64,000 nucleotides of DNA from Craspedostauros australis (lineage: Eukaryota; Bacillariophyta; Bacillariophyceae; Mastogloiales; Achnanthaceae). Within the stretch, counting starts at the first letter, position 1. The number at the start of each line of letters is the position of its first letter. The stretch lies in assembly GCA_026770025.1 (NCBI GenBank), contig JAMXDE010000010.1:1674001-1738000 (forward strand), written 5' to 3'. A program made the translations under genes and the position numbers. Positions 9,937 to 22,448 of the stretch are shown one piece after another. The notes beneath the pieces are model-generated. The model worked only from the letters and a program-made list of their open reading frames with translations. It did not search any database and was not told the origin of the DNA.

Positions 9937-12900
9937 TTACATGTGGTGGGTTGGCTCGACGACGCGGTCGAAGGTCTCGTTCATCTGGGTATCATCGGTA
10001 TCCTCGCCCAAAGAGGACAGGTAGCGGCGGATGGTCTTCTCGGCCTCCATGACGACGAATGTGACTCCCATGAAGAGGATGACAATACCCCACTGGAAGG
10101 CATCCATCGGGGCCATACCGAAGACGACCTCGTTGAGGCCTGGGATGTAGGTGATGGCGACCTGGAGACTGGCCATGACACCGATGGAGTACCAGCAGAT
10201 TGGGTTTCCTCCCAAGATGCGTGGGTGGAAGCTGGAGTTGTAGGCGAAGCGAGCGGAGAGGGTGACGCAGATGGCACCGAAGGAGAGAGTGTTGAGGGCC
10301 TGGGCGCGCTGTTCCTCGAGGTTGTATCCCTCTCCCTGGACCCAGAAGACGGCTCCGACGGTGGTGGCGACAAGGACGACGGTGGCGATGATGATGCGGA
10401 GGAGGAGGAAGCGTCCGATGATGCGCTTTCCGACCATGCGTGGCTGCTTGTCCATGATACCATCCTCAGCTGGTTCGACGGCGGCGACGAATCCAAGGGT
10501 GACGGCACAGATCAAGTTACAGTAGAGGACCTGGATTGGGGTGAGTGGGGCATCATCCAAACCGCAAAGGAGACCGAAGAGGACGGACATTCCCTGGGCG
10601 TTGTTGATTGGAGTGTTGATGAGGAGGACCTTGCGGAGGTTGTCCCAGACGACACGACCCTCACGGACAGCGGAAACGATGGTGGCGAAGTTATCATCGG
10701 CGAGGATCATCTCGGAAGCCTCGCGGGCGACATCGGTTCCTTCCTTGCCCATGGCGACTCCCATATCGGCGGCCTTCAAAGCTGGGGCGTCGTTCACACC
10801 ATCTCCGGTCATACTGGCGACTTCTCCCTCGGCCTGGAGGGCCTTGACGATCTGGATCTTGTTCTGTGGCGAGGCGCGGGCGAAAACGTTGTACTTCTGG
10901 ACGGCCTTGAGCATCTCCTGCTCGGAGAGGGCATCGAATTCTGGTCCGGTAATGGCATCTGGGTACTTGGCGTCGACGAGTCCGAGCTGGTCTCCGATTG
11001 CGAGGGCGGTATCTGCAAGATGAGTGGTGCGTAGTCGAGTTCGTCAGCGAGTGGAGTGAGCGAAGCGCGAGGAATGGAAGTGTGAGAATCAGGTTTCGGC
11101 TGCGATTGTTGTCATCGCCCCATCCGATGCGAATTGAGATTTTGCAGCAACAGCAGTCGCAGCAGGAATGCCACTTACCCTTGTGATCTCCGGTGATCAT
11201 GGCAACACGGACTCCGGCACGGTGGGCAATAGCGATGGCGTCAACGCATTCTGGGCGCGGTGGGTCCATGATAGCGCAAAGTCCGACAATTGTGAGCCAT
11301 GGCTCGGAGCGTTCGTTGATGAATCCTGGCTTGAGCTGGGCACCCTTCTCGATCTCGCTCTTGTCAGCAGATCCGCGGCACAAGGCCAGCACACGAAGTC
11401 CATGGGAGCTGAGCACGGCGATCTTATCGGCCCAAAAGTCCATCTCGATTGGTTCCTGGTTTTCCTCTCCGAGCATACCGGCCTTGGCCTGGTACTTGCA
11501 AAGCTTGATCATGCGGTCTGGGGCTCCCTTGGCGTGGATGACATACTTTCCGTCGTATCCGGATCCGTCGTTCTCTGGGGTTGGCTCGTGCACGGTGGCC
11601 ATGAACTTGTACTCGGAGGAGAATGGGACTTCGGCGATGATTGGGGATTCGTCCTTCATGCCACCGACATCGATGTTGGCAAGGTAGGAGGCGCGGAGGA
11701 TGGACAGTTCAGTTGGGTTTCCGATCTCGCCTTCGCGAGTACCGTTGACACCGAGAGTGCACTTGGAGCAGAGGACACCGCCAGCGAGGGCGTTGCGGAC
11801 GAAGGAGAGTTCTGGAGATTGGCCGGCGGAGACTGGGGTGGAATCATTGCTGATTGGCTTGGAGGCGGAGGAAGACTTGCTGGTGGACTTGGAGGCTCCG
11901 CCACGGGCAGCGCGCTCGCGGAGGTAGAGATCATCGCGGGTGAAGTTGGTGACAGTGCGGTCCTTGTTGTCGACATCGAACTTGTAATGGGCGTTGGAGG
12001 TGACGAAGGCGACGAGGGACATTTCGTTCTTGGTGAGGGTTCCGGTCTTGTCGGAGCAGATGACGGTGACACTTCCCAAAGTCTCGACGGCTGGAAGGAC
12101 GCGGATGATGGCCTGCTGCTTGGCCATGTTGCTGACGGACCAGGAGTAGGTCATGGTGACAATGGCTTCGAGTCCTTCTGGGATCATGGCGACGGCGCAG
12201 ACGAGGGCGATGGAGAGGGCGTCAAGGGCACTTTCTCCGACCATGAAGAAGGCGACGCACCAGGTGATGATGGCGGTGACGGCGATGAAGCAGGCGAGGA
12301 TCTTGGAGACGAAGTCGATCTGCTCGAGGACGGCGGTCTTCTTGGTCTCGACCTTGTTGACGAGCTTGTTGATGGTTCCGATCTCAGTGAAGTCACCGGT
12401 GGAGACGACGAGTCCAACACCGAATCCCTGGGCGACGAGGGTGGCAGAGAAGCACAAGTTCTTGCGGTCTCCGAGCGGGACCTGCTTTGGGTTTCCGTTC
12501 TCAGGCACGATGAGGTCGGTCATCTTGTCGATTGGCACGGATTCTCCGGTGAGGGCGGCCTCCTGGCAAGCCAAGTTGTTGACTTCGAGCATGCGGATGT
12601 CGGCTGGGACACGGTCTCCGGTGTTCATGATGACGATGTCACCTGGAACGATCTCGGCACCTGGCACCTTGGTCTCCTTGCCGTCGCGGCGGACGACGGC
12701 ATCGCTGGAGAGCATACCCTTGAGGGCCTCGGCGGCCTTCTCGGCGGAACCCTCCTGAAAGATACCAATGGCGGTGTTGAGACTGTGCGGTCGAGATGCG
12801 TGTATGATTGTGTTGTTGATTTCATCGTGTGTGTTTGGGAGTGAGTGGGAGAGGAAGAAATAATGATGCTGTCAGTTCCTGTGTGGTGATAGTTTGGTTC

Positions 12901-13435
12901 GCAGTTGTTGATTTTGTCGTTGTTCCGAGATTGACACAAACGGGAAGATTCATGTGCGAATCCGATCGCCGGTTGTAGTCGTGGCGCGCGGTGCTGCCGG
13001 AAAAGGACGAAAGGAAAGCAAACACGAACCAGAATCGAATCATTCATCTTCGAATTCCGACAAGGTGCTGTGCGAGCGTGATGAGGAAACTTACGTGATC
13101 ACGAAGGTGATGAGTCCAACCTCGATGAAGTTGGTGACGCGGTCCTCAGCCTTGTCGGTGATGATTCCCTTGACGAGGGAGACAACGGCGACGAAGACGA
13201 GGATGGCGACGAGGACGTTGTTGACCTGCTTCCAGATGCGCTGGAGGAGGGTGGTCTTCTCCTTCTCGGTCAAGGCGTTTGGCCCGTAGCGTTCCAAGCG
13301 CTGCTTGGCGTCGGCGGTGGTGATACCGTTCTTGACGGCATGCTCCAGCTTGAGACCGAGCTCGGCGCAGGCGTCCTCAGCGGACATGGCGTGCCACTGT
13401 GGACCCTCATCGGATGCTTGTTGACCTTGAGACAT
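9937..13435 (-). CDS. P-type (P2-like) cation-transporting ATPase, three exons
   Basis: The exons are 13435-13095, 12782-11179 and 11012-9937, joined by GT-AG introns of 312 and 166 bp in phases 2 and 1. The product is 1006 residues. An N-terminal cation-ATPase domain (about 1-80) precedes the actuator motif TGES (192-195), PEGL in M4 (315-318), the phosphorylation site DKTGTLT (Asp358), MITGDH near the end of exon 2 and TGDGVNDAP (about 717-725). The M5-M6 region reads [17 protein letters not shown] and then [14 protein letters not shown]. That M6 differs from the usual Ca2+ pump sequence and recalls the EPAE type of bacterial and algal pumps, so the ion (Na+, K+, H+ or Ca2+) is left open. 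It should sit in a cell or vacuolar membrane and use ATP. The start ATG at 13435 opens a hydrophilic N-terminus without signal peptide. All catalytic residues are intact. Confidence 0.93.
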
Positions 13436-13905
13436 GATGGTGGTTGGGTTGGTTTGTTCTTTGTGTTTGTTTGTTTGTTTTTTATGTCGACGAAGACTGG
13501 CTTTGTTTTCTGAATGCAAAACTGAGGATGCAAGCAAAAAGGTGGCGGTTCTTGTATTGAAAACTGGGAGAGGAAAGTGCTGAAGTTTGGCTTCGTGTTT
13601 CCTTTGGCAGTTCTTGGTTTTTGTGAGATGATGAATGAGGTTGGACGTTGTTGGATTTGGGCGTTTCACGATCGATGCTTGCTTTGGTGCGTTGCTTTGC
13701 TCTTGAGATGACATGCGATGTGTTGCGATGTGGTGCGGCGCAATCGTCGTGATGACGGATGATGGTGAGTATCTTTAGCGCGTGAGACGAGGTGAGTTGT
13801 TTCGATTTGTTTCGCACATGCAGACTGCGGCCTCGATGCTGGAAGTTTGGCCTGAGAAAAAGGAAGTATGCGGCATTTGTCCGCGATGAGGTTTGCGCCA
13901 AAATG

Positions 13906-13913
13906 TGACGTAA
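13906..13913 (+). promoter_or_regulatory. TGACGTAA, CRE-like site
   Basis: This half-palindrome lies 471 bases upstream of the ATPase start codon. A TACGTCA (TGACGTA on the minus strand) follows at 13987-13993. TGACGT elements are known CO2/cAMP-responsive sites in a diatom carbonic anhydrase promoter. Function here is inferred. Confidence 0.35.
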
Positions 13914-14274
13914 CTGGAGGAACTATCCCTTGTTGCAGTACGATGGCGTCACCATGCAGGTTCATTTCCGGACAAGTAACGCCTCCTACGTCACTCAGGG
14001 TGATGTAATAATAGTGTAATGTAGGATATGCGACACGGATTGCGACATGTGCGGACGATTCGATCTTCCAGAATCGGAGAAGCTTCCGAAGAAATTGTCG
14101 TTCGTGGCACATCGACACGTGTGCGCGGCATCGCTGAAGGGCGACAGTGCGGGTGTGTGGTGGCGCTGGAAGCCGTCCGCTTCAGACACATCTGCACACA
14201 GAACCAATCAATTCCTGTGTTGGCTGGATCACGAAATGGAGACGAACGCGACGTGATGTTTCGTCGGAATCCAA

Positions 14275-14308
14275 TTCATGACGTCATGAATAGCAGCATA
14301 TGACGTCA
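14275..14308. promoter_or_regulatory. paired palindromic TGACGTCA sites
   Basis: TTCATGACGTCATGAA (14275-14290) is a perfect 16-bp palindrome. A second full TGACGTCA lies at 14301-14308, eighteen bases further on. Such full CRE palindromes bind bZIP dimers. They lie about 840-870 bases upstream of the ATPase start. Confidence 0.45.
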
Positions 14309-14370
14309 CGAACACAACTGGGACGAAACGATTTGGGAGAATCAAGTCCGAATGATGGGACCAAGCACGC

Positions 14371-14400
14371 GGTGAAGCGCGGTGAAGCGCGGTGAAGCAC
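14371..14400 (+). repeat. three-copy 10-bp tandem repeat
   Basis: The unit GGTGAAGCGC occurs three times in a row, with the last copy ending in AC. It is non-coding. Confidence 0.9.
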
Positions 14401-17400
14401 GAGTGTCAGAATACACAGCAAGATTTGAACGAGCATGAACACATGCGTCAGTGAAGAGTACGAGTAGCGGAGAAGTCCGTTGGGGTCCCGATACCAATAC
14501 TCTCGGAGCAGTGCGTGGCCAGACAACACTCGCTGCTGCTCTGCACGACTGTTCACACTTCGTCGACAGAGCGGTAGTGAGGTTGAAGGCGAATACTGCT
14601 TGCCCATGCCGGTATGATGTCGTAGTTGCAGTTGCAGTTCCATGTCACGTCATGTCTTCCACCCGGAAACGATTTGGGAAAGGTATGAGGGAAGTATCCG
14701 CGTTCTGACATCAACATCGAAATTCGAACTTGGTGTGACGAGTGCGATGTTGGACAACTTCAATGCACGGAATCAAGAGCGACGAGATGGATTGGTGAGA
14801 CGCAGTGCCTGGGCCTATGAGTAGAGCAACAGCGGTTGATCTCCAGCACGAATGAAAGGGAGAATGGATGACGTGATCAAGAGAGAGGAGATGGGCAAGA
14901 TCTTCAAGAGGGAGGAGGTGGCAGACAACGCTCACGTATGCCCTGTCGCATGGTCGTATCTCGTGATGACGACTGATTGATTGACATCATCTCTGGATTC
15001 CAGGACGGAACCAAATGTGTGAAGGCAGCTCCCCCCGACGTTGACGTCAACACAAGGAGATCCAGCCAGGAACGTACGAGTTGAGCGATGGCCAGACAGA
15101 ACAATAACAACGCCAGCCAAGGCAAGAACACGACGACGGCGACGACGACGGTGGCGGCGACGGCGACGGCAGAAATATCAACACCAAACAGCATAGCATC
15201 ATCGGCAAGAAAATGAAATTGACCATGGCGACGGCAACTGCAGTTGCTGATCGCTGAAGACTCGCAGGGCATATCTCATCCAACTCTTCACCATCGTCCA
15301 GAGCTCCTGCGTCCACTGAGATCCACTCTTTGAGAGCTCATCAAAGGGCATGCATCTGCAGGTCAACTCTCAACAGAATCATCGTCCTTTGGGGGGATTG
15401 CGATCGCCAGAAACGATTGTTTCACGATTGACCAACCAAGATGCGGCTGACGTCCAACCATCCTCCTGTCGAATTTGGCAAGATCCTTCCAAGAGGATAG
15501 TCCCACTTCCCACACTCTTTGATGCCATGGCACTTCCCATTTCCAATTCTGCAAGTATTCTATTCTACTGCAGACCGGAGTATGGTATGATGTGAGCAAT
15601 ACGAACGGCCACGACCAAAACACCAAGAATTGAGTGCCACGCCAAGTGAATACCCGTGTCCCCACAATCGATGGCACGGAATTTTCAAATCTACGGACCA
15701 AGACATCATTTCTCATTTCCACCACCAAGCATACGTACAGCCCCACTTTCTCTATCTCTCTCGCCGTCTCCATCATCAGGAGGAGTGGATCATGATCCTC
15801 GCGGAAAGACATGACAGCGGCATCCAAGGAGAGTTCTCGTCGCAGCGATTCTCGCTACCAAGAAAAGAACAGCAGCACGGAATACTATGCTCTGCGGAAA
15901 ATAGCACGTGCTGACTACAAAAATCGAGCAGAATCTCGAGACGCGACCATGGTTGCAACATCGATTGACGACGAAATTACTGCGGAGCATACATACTGCC
16001 ATGCACATGATCTCCTATGGCAGAAAAAAGAACGCAATGTGCCCGGCATCGTTGGTGCTTGCCCACGTAATCAAGAGATTCCGTCATGTTCAAGACCGCC
16101 CGTGGGCGAATTGGGCTCTCGAGACCAATTCAACTTGATCGCTGCTTTCCACCGTTGCCATATCTGTGCCTATGCAAGGTTAGGTTAATTCCTTCAGATG
16201 GAGCAGGCGGGCATCGTGGGTGTCCTCCACTCAACATGCAGGTGGATAGAAATACGAGGTAAAACGAGGAGGTCCAGGCGCCTCCGCATTCACAAGAAAT
16301 CATGTGCAGCCCAAAAAATGATGACTTGCCCATTGTGTCGAGTTTCGACATCTGGAGGGTGCGAAAAAGGTGACCGTCATCAACTCCACTGGTCGAATCT
16401 TCCATCCCGCAGGGGTCTCGCGCCTAACGATACTACTCGCATGTAGTAGAACATCAGCAGAGGATAATTGCAAAATCGTACTGCAATACCACACCATTAC
16501 AGCTGAAGTATCTAGTCACCATCGTCGACGTCAAATTGATTTGGTATTTCTATTCTCTTGCAGAGCAATTCAGTATGCTGTAGGCTCCAGCATTCTTGCC
16601 TCGAACCTGTGGGTCTGCATGTACTCGTGCGTATGTATCCTTGTCGTTGCTTGCTGCGTCCCTCTCCGCATGTGATCGAACTGCCGTAGAGTACGACCTG
16701 CACCAAACCATAAACTGGGTCACGATAACGCTAGTTGTAGAGTTTTGGCCCCTTGTTGCCACTGGTTTGCTTGCTTTTGGGAGAAACGGCGATTGTATAT
16801 TTAGAGCTATTTCGTGTTTACTCTCGCTGATCCGTCTTCTACGTCACAGGGGAAGGATTCCACGTCATGCGAAACGAGTCACAACAGAGGAAGAGACATC
16901 GTGTGAGTGGAGGCGAAATTCGGGACTCGCAAAGTGTTCTCATTGATAGGCACATTTGGTAGATTTATGGGTTTTCTCCATGGCCCCAACAGCAAAAACT
17001 GTTTGAGAACACCGAACACAACACAACAACACGACAATGGAGAAACACAACAAAACTCCTCAAGCGCCGTCGAACGGCATCATCGTCACTGCGACAAGCA
17101 GCGGTTCAGTGCAAGATCTGAGCGCATAGGCGGAACCGCCATGTAAATTTTGGTGGATGAGCGAGAGGGGGATGCCATCCTGGTTTATTTGGGGCCGTGG
17201 CAGGCCCACGCGCAAACGACACGATTCGGAGGAAAATCTGCTCGTTGGATATGGTCTCTGCCTGGAATGCACAGGCCATTCCAACGACTATTGATGGGCA
17301 AGACGCATCCAAGAGGATGCGATGAAGATGCACACGAAGTTTGAGGGTCGGGGGTGGCCTGGAAGGTTCCCTCCGCAAGAAACAAGTTGAGGGCAAGAGT

Positions 17401-19598
17401 TTTTTGGTGGGTGGCGGCGGACACATCACGTGACTTCGCTGGTGATGGGTGCCGTTCACAAGTCACCCAAATCGCCAAGCCACCCATTCAAGATGTGTTC
17501 GAAATCAACTCAGGGATCGGTTCATGAAGCGCCGGAAAAAACAAAGGTCTGGAAGAGGCTTCAGCCTGGGATGCACACAAAAGGGATTTTTTGGGGTGTC
17601 GGAAAAACTCCATGGTGGCGTCATCACATGGAGGTGTACCTTTGGAGGTACGAACTCCCAACCCATTCTGAACACATCAGTGTGTCGCCAGAGAATGTGG
17701 TAACGCATGAGGGGCATGTGGAGGACCTGCAAGGATCGTATTGACGAGATACAGATCCAAATACGAATGGCATCCGCGTCGGAATCGGGTGTTCGAAAAT
17801 TCTGCGTTTCAGTGCAGGGAGCCTTTGGGATATCCAATGCGCCCAGATTTTTCTGTCCTTCATGGAGTGGATAGATGGGGGGTATCCGGAGCCAGTGTGG
17901 TGCGCAGATTGTGAAAATGTCAGGGATGATAATGATGATCATGGGTGATGAAGGTAGGGCACCATGGTGCCATCGAGAATTTTTGGAATCCACCACCTGA
18001 CAGACAGCAAGCCAAAAGGACATTAAAAATAAAGTTCATACAAATTCAACTTCGATATTCAGAATAAGCGATAGCCAAGCTTCCGAATGCACTGTATATT
18101 TTTAATTTTAACCTATATGGTGTCGAGATATAACATCATAAGCAGTAATTTGGATGGTGTTGGATGTGCTCTATTTTAGTCTACTTTATCACGACTCATC
18201 ACGAGTAAAACTCCACAACTAGTGTTATCGTGAACAGTTTACGGTTTGGTGCAGCTCGTATCCCAAAGGGCGATGCTGGCGATCAAACTTCGCCCAAGAT
18301 CTGTGGCCTTCATTCCACACATATTTGTATTCCCGCATCCATGAATGCTCTCCATTGCGTTCATCGACACCATCAGTAGCACCTGCATTGGTTAGTCTAT
18401 CGTGCTGCCTTGCAGAATCATTGTCCCACTGGTGGCACCGAAGTTAGCTCGAGGGGAGCCAGCATCTTCTACGCTGCCAACGTGCGGAGAGGCCATCGCG
18501 CATAGTATATGACCACGGACATCTTGCGCATGTGCGTGATGCAAGCTGCAGGGAATGCATGCACTGGATGAAGACATGCCATTTTGAATGGCGCCAGTGT
18601 CACTTTGCGTAATTGTGGCGCGTGCTCCTCCTTCGTCCATCTCATTTCCTCCACTCCACTCCGCACCAATACGCATCATGCATATCAAGCTCATCGACAC
18701 GGTGCGTCGTTGCATTCGTTTCTCATCCGCTGGTCATCGTTAGCTATTCTGCAGCTACTCCCCCATCCCACGAGACTTCGCCGTAGGTGCCGTTTCCGTA
18801 TGTGCACCGACGCCACGCGATGCCTGTGTTCGTGCTCTCAGTACATTTCGCTGCTGTGTCATCCTCGGATAGAGTCCCGTCGCAGCCTCATCCCAAGTAT
18901 CGCTTCATACCCCACTGAAAACCATCGTGTTTGAGACTCTGCTGCTCCCTTTGATGCAGCCAGCTAGTAACGCCGCACGATATTACATATTGATAGCCTA
19001 CCCTTGGTGCAAATATTGGTACAGCGGTTTCGACCGCATCCCACACATCGGCGCAGGAGCATCACAGAGCATATTCAGTTACCATTCCGTCCCCAGAGGT
19101 GTGTGGTTGGAGCGATACCCCAAAATGACGTCCACACCGTACGCCTGGTGCCATTGTGATGGAGACGGATCACGGTGGCAAGCGGGAACGGAGGAGGACG
19201 GGGAATAGAAGGTAGAGAAAGTTTGAAGCGATGGAGGAGGGGAGCCGCACCCGGAAAGAGTAGCGTGAACGTCGAAGATGGCGCCAACGCGGCTGATGCA
19301 TTGGATTGTCGCGATGAGTGTGACCAAGAGAAGGTGCGCGATGTCCAGAAAAGGATCCCATCAGTCACGATCAATCGTGACTGATGCATCTTCATTGTAT
19401 CCTGAATGCTCGTGACTGATTGTACGCAATAACTTGAGCACCTGTGCACGGCCACCTGCGAAGTTAGGGAAACAAGGGCATGCATCCGTACTCTCCAGGA
19501 AGGGGGTCGTAGAGTCGTGCGCATGGTATTAGTAGAATATGATTTAGAGCAGCAGGGCTTGATTTTCTTGCAGAGGACTGCCATGCCCTCAGCTGCGT

Positions 19599-21608
19599 TT
19601 AAGAAAAGGACAGCTTCGTTCCGATAGCCCCCATGACGACGCCCAAAGCAGCGATGACCTTGCAGACCAAGCTCTCCTTGGTCGGCTTTTCTTGCTGCTT
19701 CAAGAACATGATGGCGGGGTAGACAAAGACCAAGGCAGTACCGAACGTGGCACCGCCGACGGACGCCACCAGGCCCAGATCGGTCAACTGGCTGGAAACC
19801 ACGGTGATGGCGGCCAGGAGACCCAGCGTGATTTTGTTGAGCAACCCGTTGGATCGCTTATCCTGCGGGACTCGGAACAGGTCCAGCACTCCATCGCGGG
19901 TGCCGACGAAAATGAGCGGGTAGGAGCAGGTGATGGAGACGGCCACCGCCACGCGGCTGAGGCTCATGAGCAGATCCTGCGTGGAGTAGTTGTTGAGGAT
20001 GAGACCGTTGGATGCGGTGCCGAATGTGAGGAATCCCAGCGCTGTGATGATGCCGTACAGGCTGATGGAGGTGCCGAAGCTCCATGCGATGACCTGGTGG
20101 AAGCGGGACATGGTGTTGTCCTTGAGTTCGTTGAGGAATTTGGGGGCGTTGAAATGTGCGATGTAGGCGTTGGACAGCATGCACATGAGGATGAGGGACT
20201 TGGGCGAAAGGGCCGCCTTGGCGCCTGCTGTGCCGAACGTTGGTGTTGCCATGGCCGTGGAAACGAACTTGCCTCCAGGGACGGCGTACGCGCCGCCGAA
20301 GTAGCGGATGGCCATGGCGAGCGTCGTGTAGAGCATGCCGCAAATACCAACGAGCGAGAACGGCGCCAGCGAGGCCAGATTCTTCAACAGGCAGAGGGGG
20401 AGCAGCACGACGCCGGTGACACCGAGAAGGGACTGCGTGCGCGTGGCCGCGATGCCCAGGCTGGCAAGAAGGTTGACGAAGGTGTCCGCGAGGATCATGC
20501 TGTAGGAGATGTTTCCGGCAACGCAATCGATGAAGCAGGAGAATGCGATCAAGGCCGAAGATGACTTTCCGACAGTGGCATCCCACGCCTCGCTGTAGGA
20601 CTGCGTGTTCGTGTTCTGACAGACACGCCCGATGAGACCGAAGGTGTACGCAGAGATAGTGCCCATGATGGCGATCAGGATCATTGCGGGAATGATCGCC
20701 GATGGTGCGTTGCCGAATGTAGCCAAACCTGTTATCGTTGGCGTCGTCATCGTTATCGTTGGCGTCGTTATCGTCATTTCATTCGTCGTGTCATTGCCGC
20801 AGTATCCCGTCGATATCAGTGTCAGCGTCAGTATCCGTTACATCATCGATGGCATTGCATGATACAATACAACAGCAGAGTTGTCAGTATTGGCACCGTG
20901 CCATTCATTATCGGTATGAAAGGGAGCATCATTGGTGTCGTGATCACCGCCATCACCATGATGAAGCAATGAATGGAACCATGCGACCAACCCAGACACG
21001 AGATGAGAAATCGGTCATCAAGGGATAGATGAATGAATGATTGAATGGAAAAGATGAAGAGTGTGGTGAGTTGATGGCAAGTAAAGACATTCGCACCATC
21101 GTGTGGTACCTACATACTCGTCCACATGTTGGCATAAGAACGTTCACACTTGTACAGTTGGACATACGTTCAAATATGCAGATGAACTTCTTCATTGTCC
21201 AGCGCTTGAGCGGAATACCGCGCAGATTCCATGCAGATTCAATGTCGATGCTGATTGAGAATGAGACGCGGACGAACCGCAACCAAAGCAGCAGAGCGAC
21301 GCAAGTTGGAACGGAGCCTACGTACCTGCTGGAAGACTCAAGACACCCGCGCCCACGATGCTCTTGACCAAGTTGAAGACTTCGTTGGGGATCGTGGCCG
21401 TGCCACCTCCAGCATCACCGCCCCGAGGCATCTCTTCCGCAGCCGCAGACGCCGCATTGTTCAGAACGACAGATGCCGTTGCTGGCTTTCCGTGCTGGAA
21501 GACCGTTGATGGCTTCGTTGCCACCGATGACGCGACCGGGGCGAGGAATGCAGCGGCCGAATCGCTGGCGATCAGGCAAATGAGAGCGAATGCCAACGTG
21601 AATCTCAT
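19599..21608 (-). CDS. plastid-directed amino-acid permease of the AAAP type, copy 1
   Basis: Exons 21608-21326 and 20728-19599 are joined by a 597-bp GT-AG intron in phase 1, giving 470 residues. The join reads VLSLPAG|LATFGNAPSA and is confirmed by the uninterrupted paralogue at 22449. The N-terminus has a signal peptide and then AAAFLAP, close to the ASAFAP signature of diatom plastid presequences. A polar stretch and about ten to eleven hydrophobic helices follow, with conserved LPLCLLKNLASLAPFSLVG and GFLTFGTASNGLILNN. The fold resembles AAAP/APC amino-acid permeases, so transport of amino acids across a plastid envelope membrane is likely. The substrate is unknown. The gene is divergent from copy 2, with start codons 840 bp apart. 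Confidence 0.85.
20731..20772 (-). repeat. 21-bp tandem duplication at an intron acceptor
   Basis: Two 21-bp units (20731-20751 and 20752-20772) differ at one base. They lie in the permease intron directly upstream of its AG acceptor (20730-20729), where the branch point and polypyrimidine tract should be. Confidence 0.9.
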
Positions 21609-22448
21609 GGTGCAGCGTTGGAGTGATTGGAGTGATTGGAGTGCTGGAGTATGGGAGCGAGGAACGGGCCGATAGTATGGACTCTGATGCGATCAGGTGG
21701 CTTGGTGAGAGGAGACTTGTTCGGAAGCTTGTGACGATTGGTCTTTGTGTTCTCTCTCCAGAGAGAGGACTCTCTTTGTCGTTCTCCGTCAATCACCACA
21801 TGCGATGCCGAGAATGACAACACATCAAGAAGGGACGAACCACCTGAGGTGCGTCACGTGCGGCTTGGCCATCACCCACACGGTTGGATTGGAGCGATCC
21901 AACCGCCCAACCTGCGCCAATCATTGGGTGCGAAGTGATGTGCCGATGTTGCTCGCGAAGAACAAAAGATTTGGCACCAAATTCTGGCCTGTCAATTGGA
22001 GCCTAAATGAGTACTTGAATCATGACAATAAGAACGTTGCTGCTTGATTCCACAGTTTGACATCTACCGTCCAATCACGATCTGTGATCATCGCTGTTGT
22101 GTTCCGTCACGTTACGCGGACAAGGGCAAACGAACGATGATGGCCACAAATGAAGGGCGCTCACCAAGTTTGTGTGGAGCAGCGCGATCGTATCCACACC
22201 ATCGTAGTTGTCACGAAAGATACCTCAACATGGCACAAAAAGCGCACAACAAAGACATCACCGCACACATCGATTGATCACATCCATCAAAAGACGGCAG
22301 ACGATCATTCCAATTATACTTTGCGTGGCAAGACAAAGGATACAGCAGAGAGCAAAGACCGATACACTTCTATTCAACTTCTATCCAAGTTCTATCCGAC
22401 TTCGACCCAATCCCATCACACGAGTTGTCAGCTATCACACAATTGATC
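21609..22448. promoter_or_regulatory. 840-bp divergent promoter region between two permease genes
   Basis: The region separates the start codons of permease copies 1 (minus) and 2 (plus). It contains no supported gene. A perfect hairpin CTCTCTCCAGAGAGAG lies at 21752-21767. Shared regulation is an inference from arrangement only. Confidence 0.45.
21752..21767. repeat. CT/AG inverted repeat (hairpin) copy a
   Basis: CTCTCTC-CA-GAGAGAG is a perfect 7-bp stem with a two-base loop. The same 16-mer occurs at 39170-39185. Confidence 0.85.

Larger units (their letters stand above)
13436..19598. other. 6.2-kb gene-poor region upstream of the ATPase
   Basis: The many short frames on both strands have no recognisable domain and no consistent coding signal. 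The part next to the ATPase holds several TGACGT-type sites and is probably its promoter and 5' UTR. A three-copy GGTGAAGCGC repeat lies at 14371-14400, and another TTGACGTCAA lies at 15041. The segment around 17100-18020 has long uninterrupted frames but nothing I can name. Confidence 0.55.

Noticed and set aside
9763-12844. Very long open frames on the plus strand (423 and 558 codons)
   Set aside because: They are antisense to the P-type ATPase exons and stay open because of its codon bias. Their translation is Gly/Asp/Val-rich with no domain.
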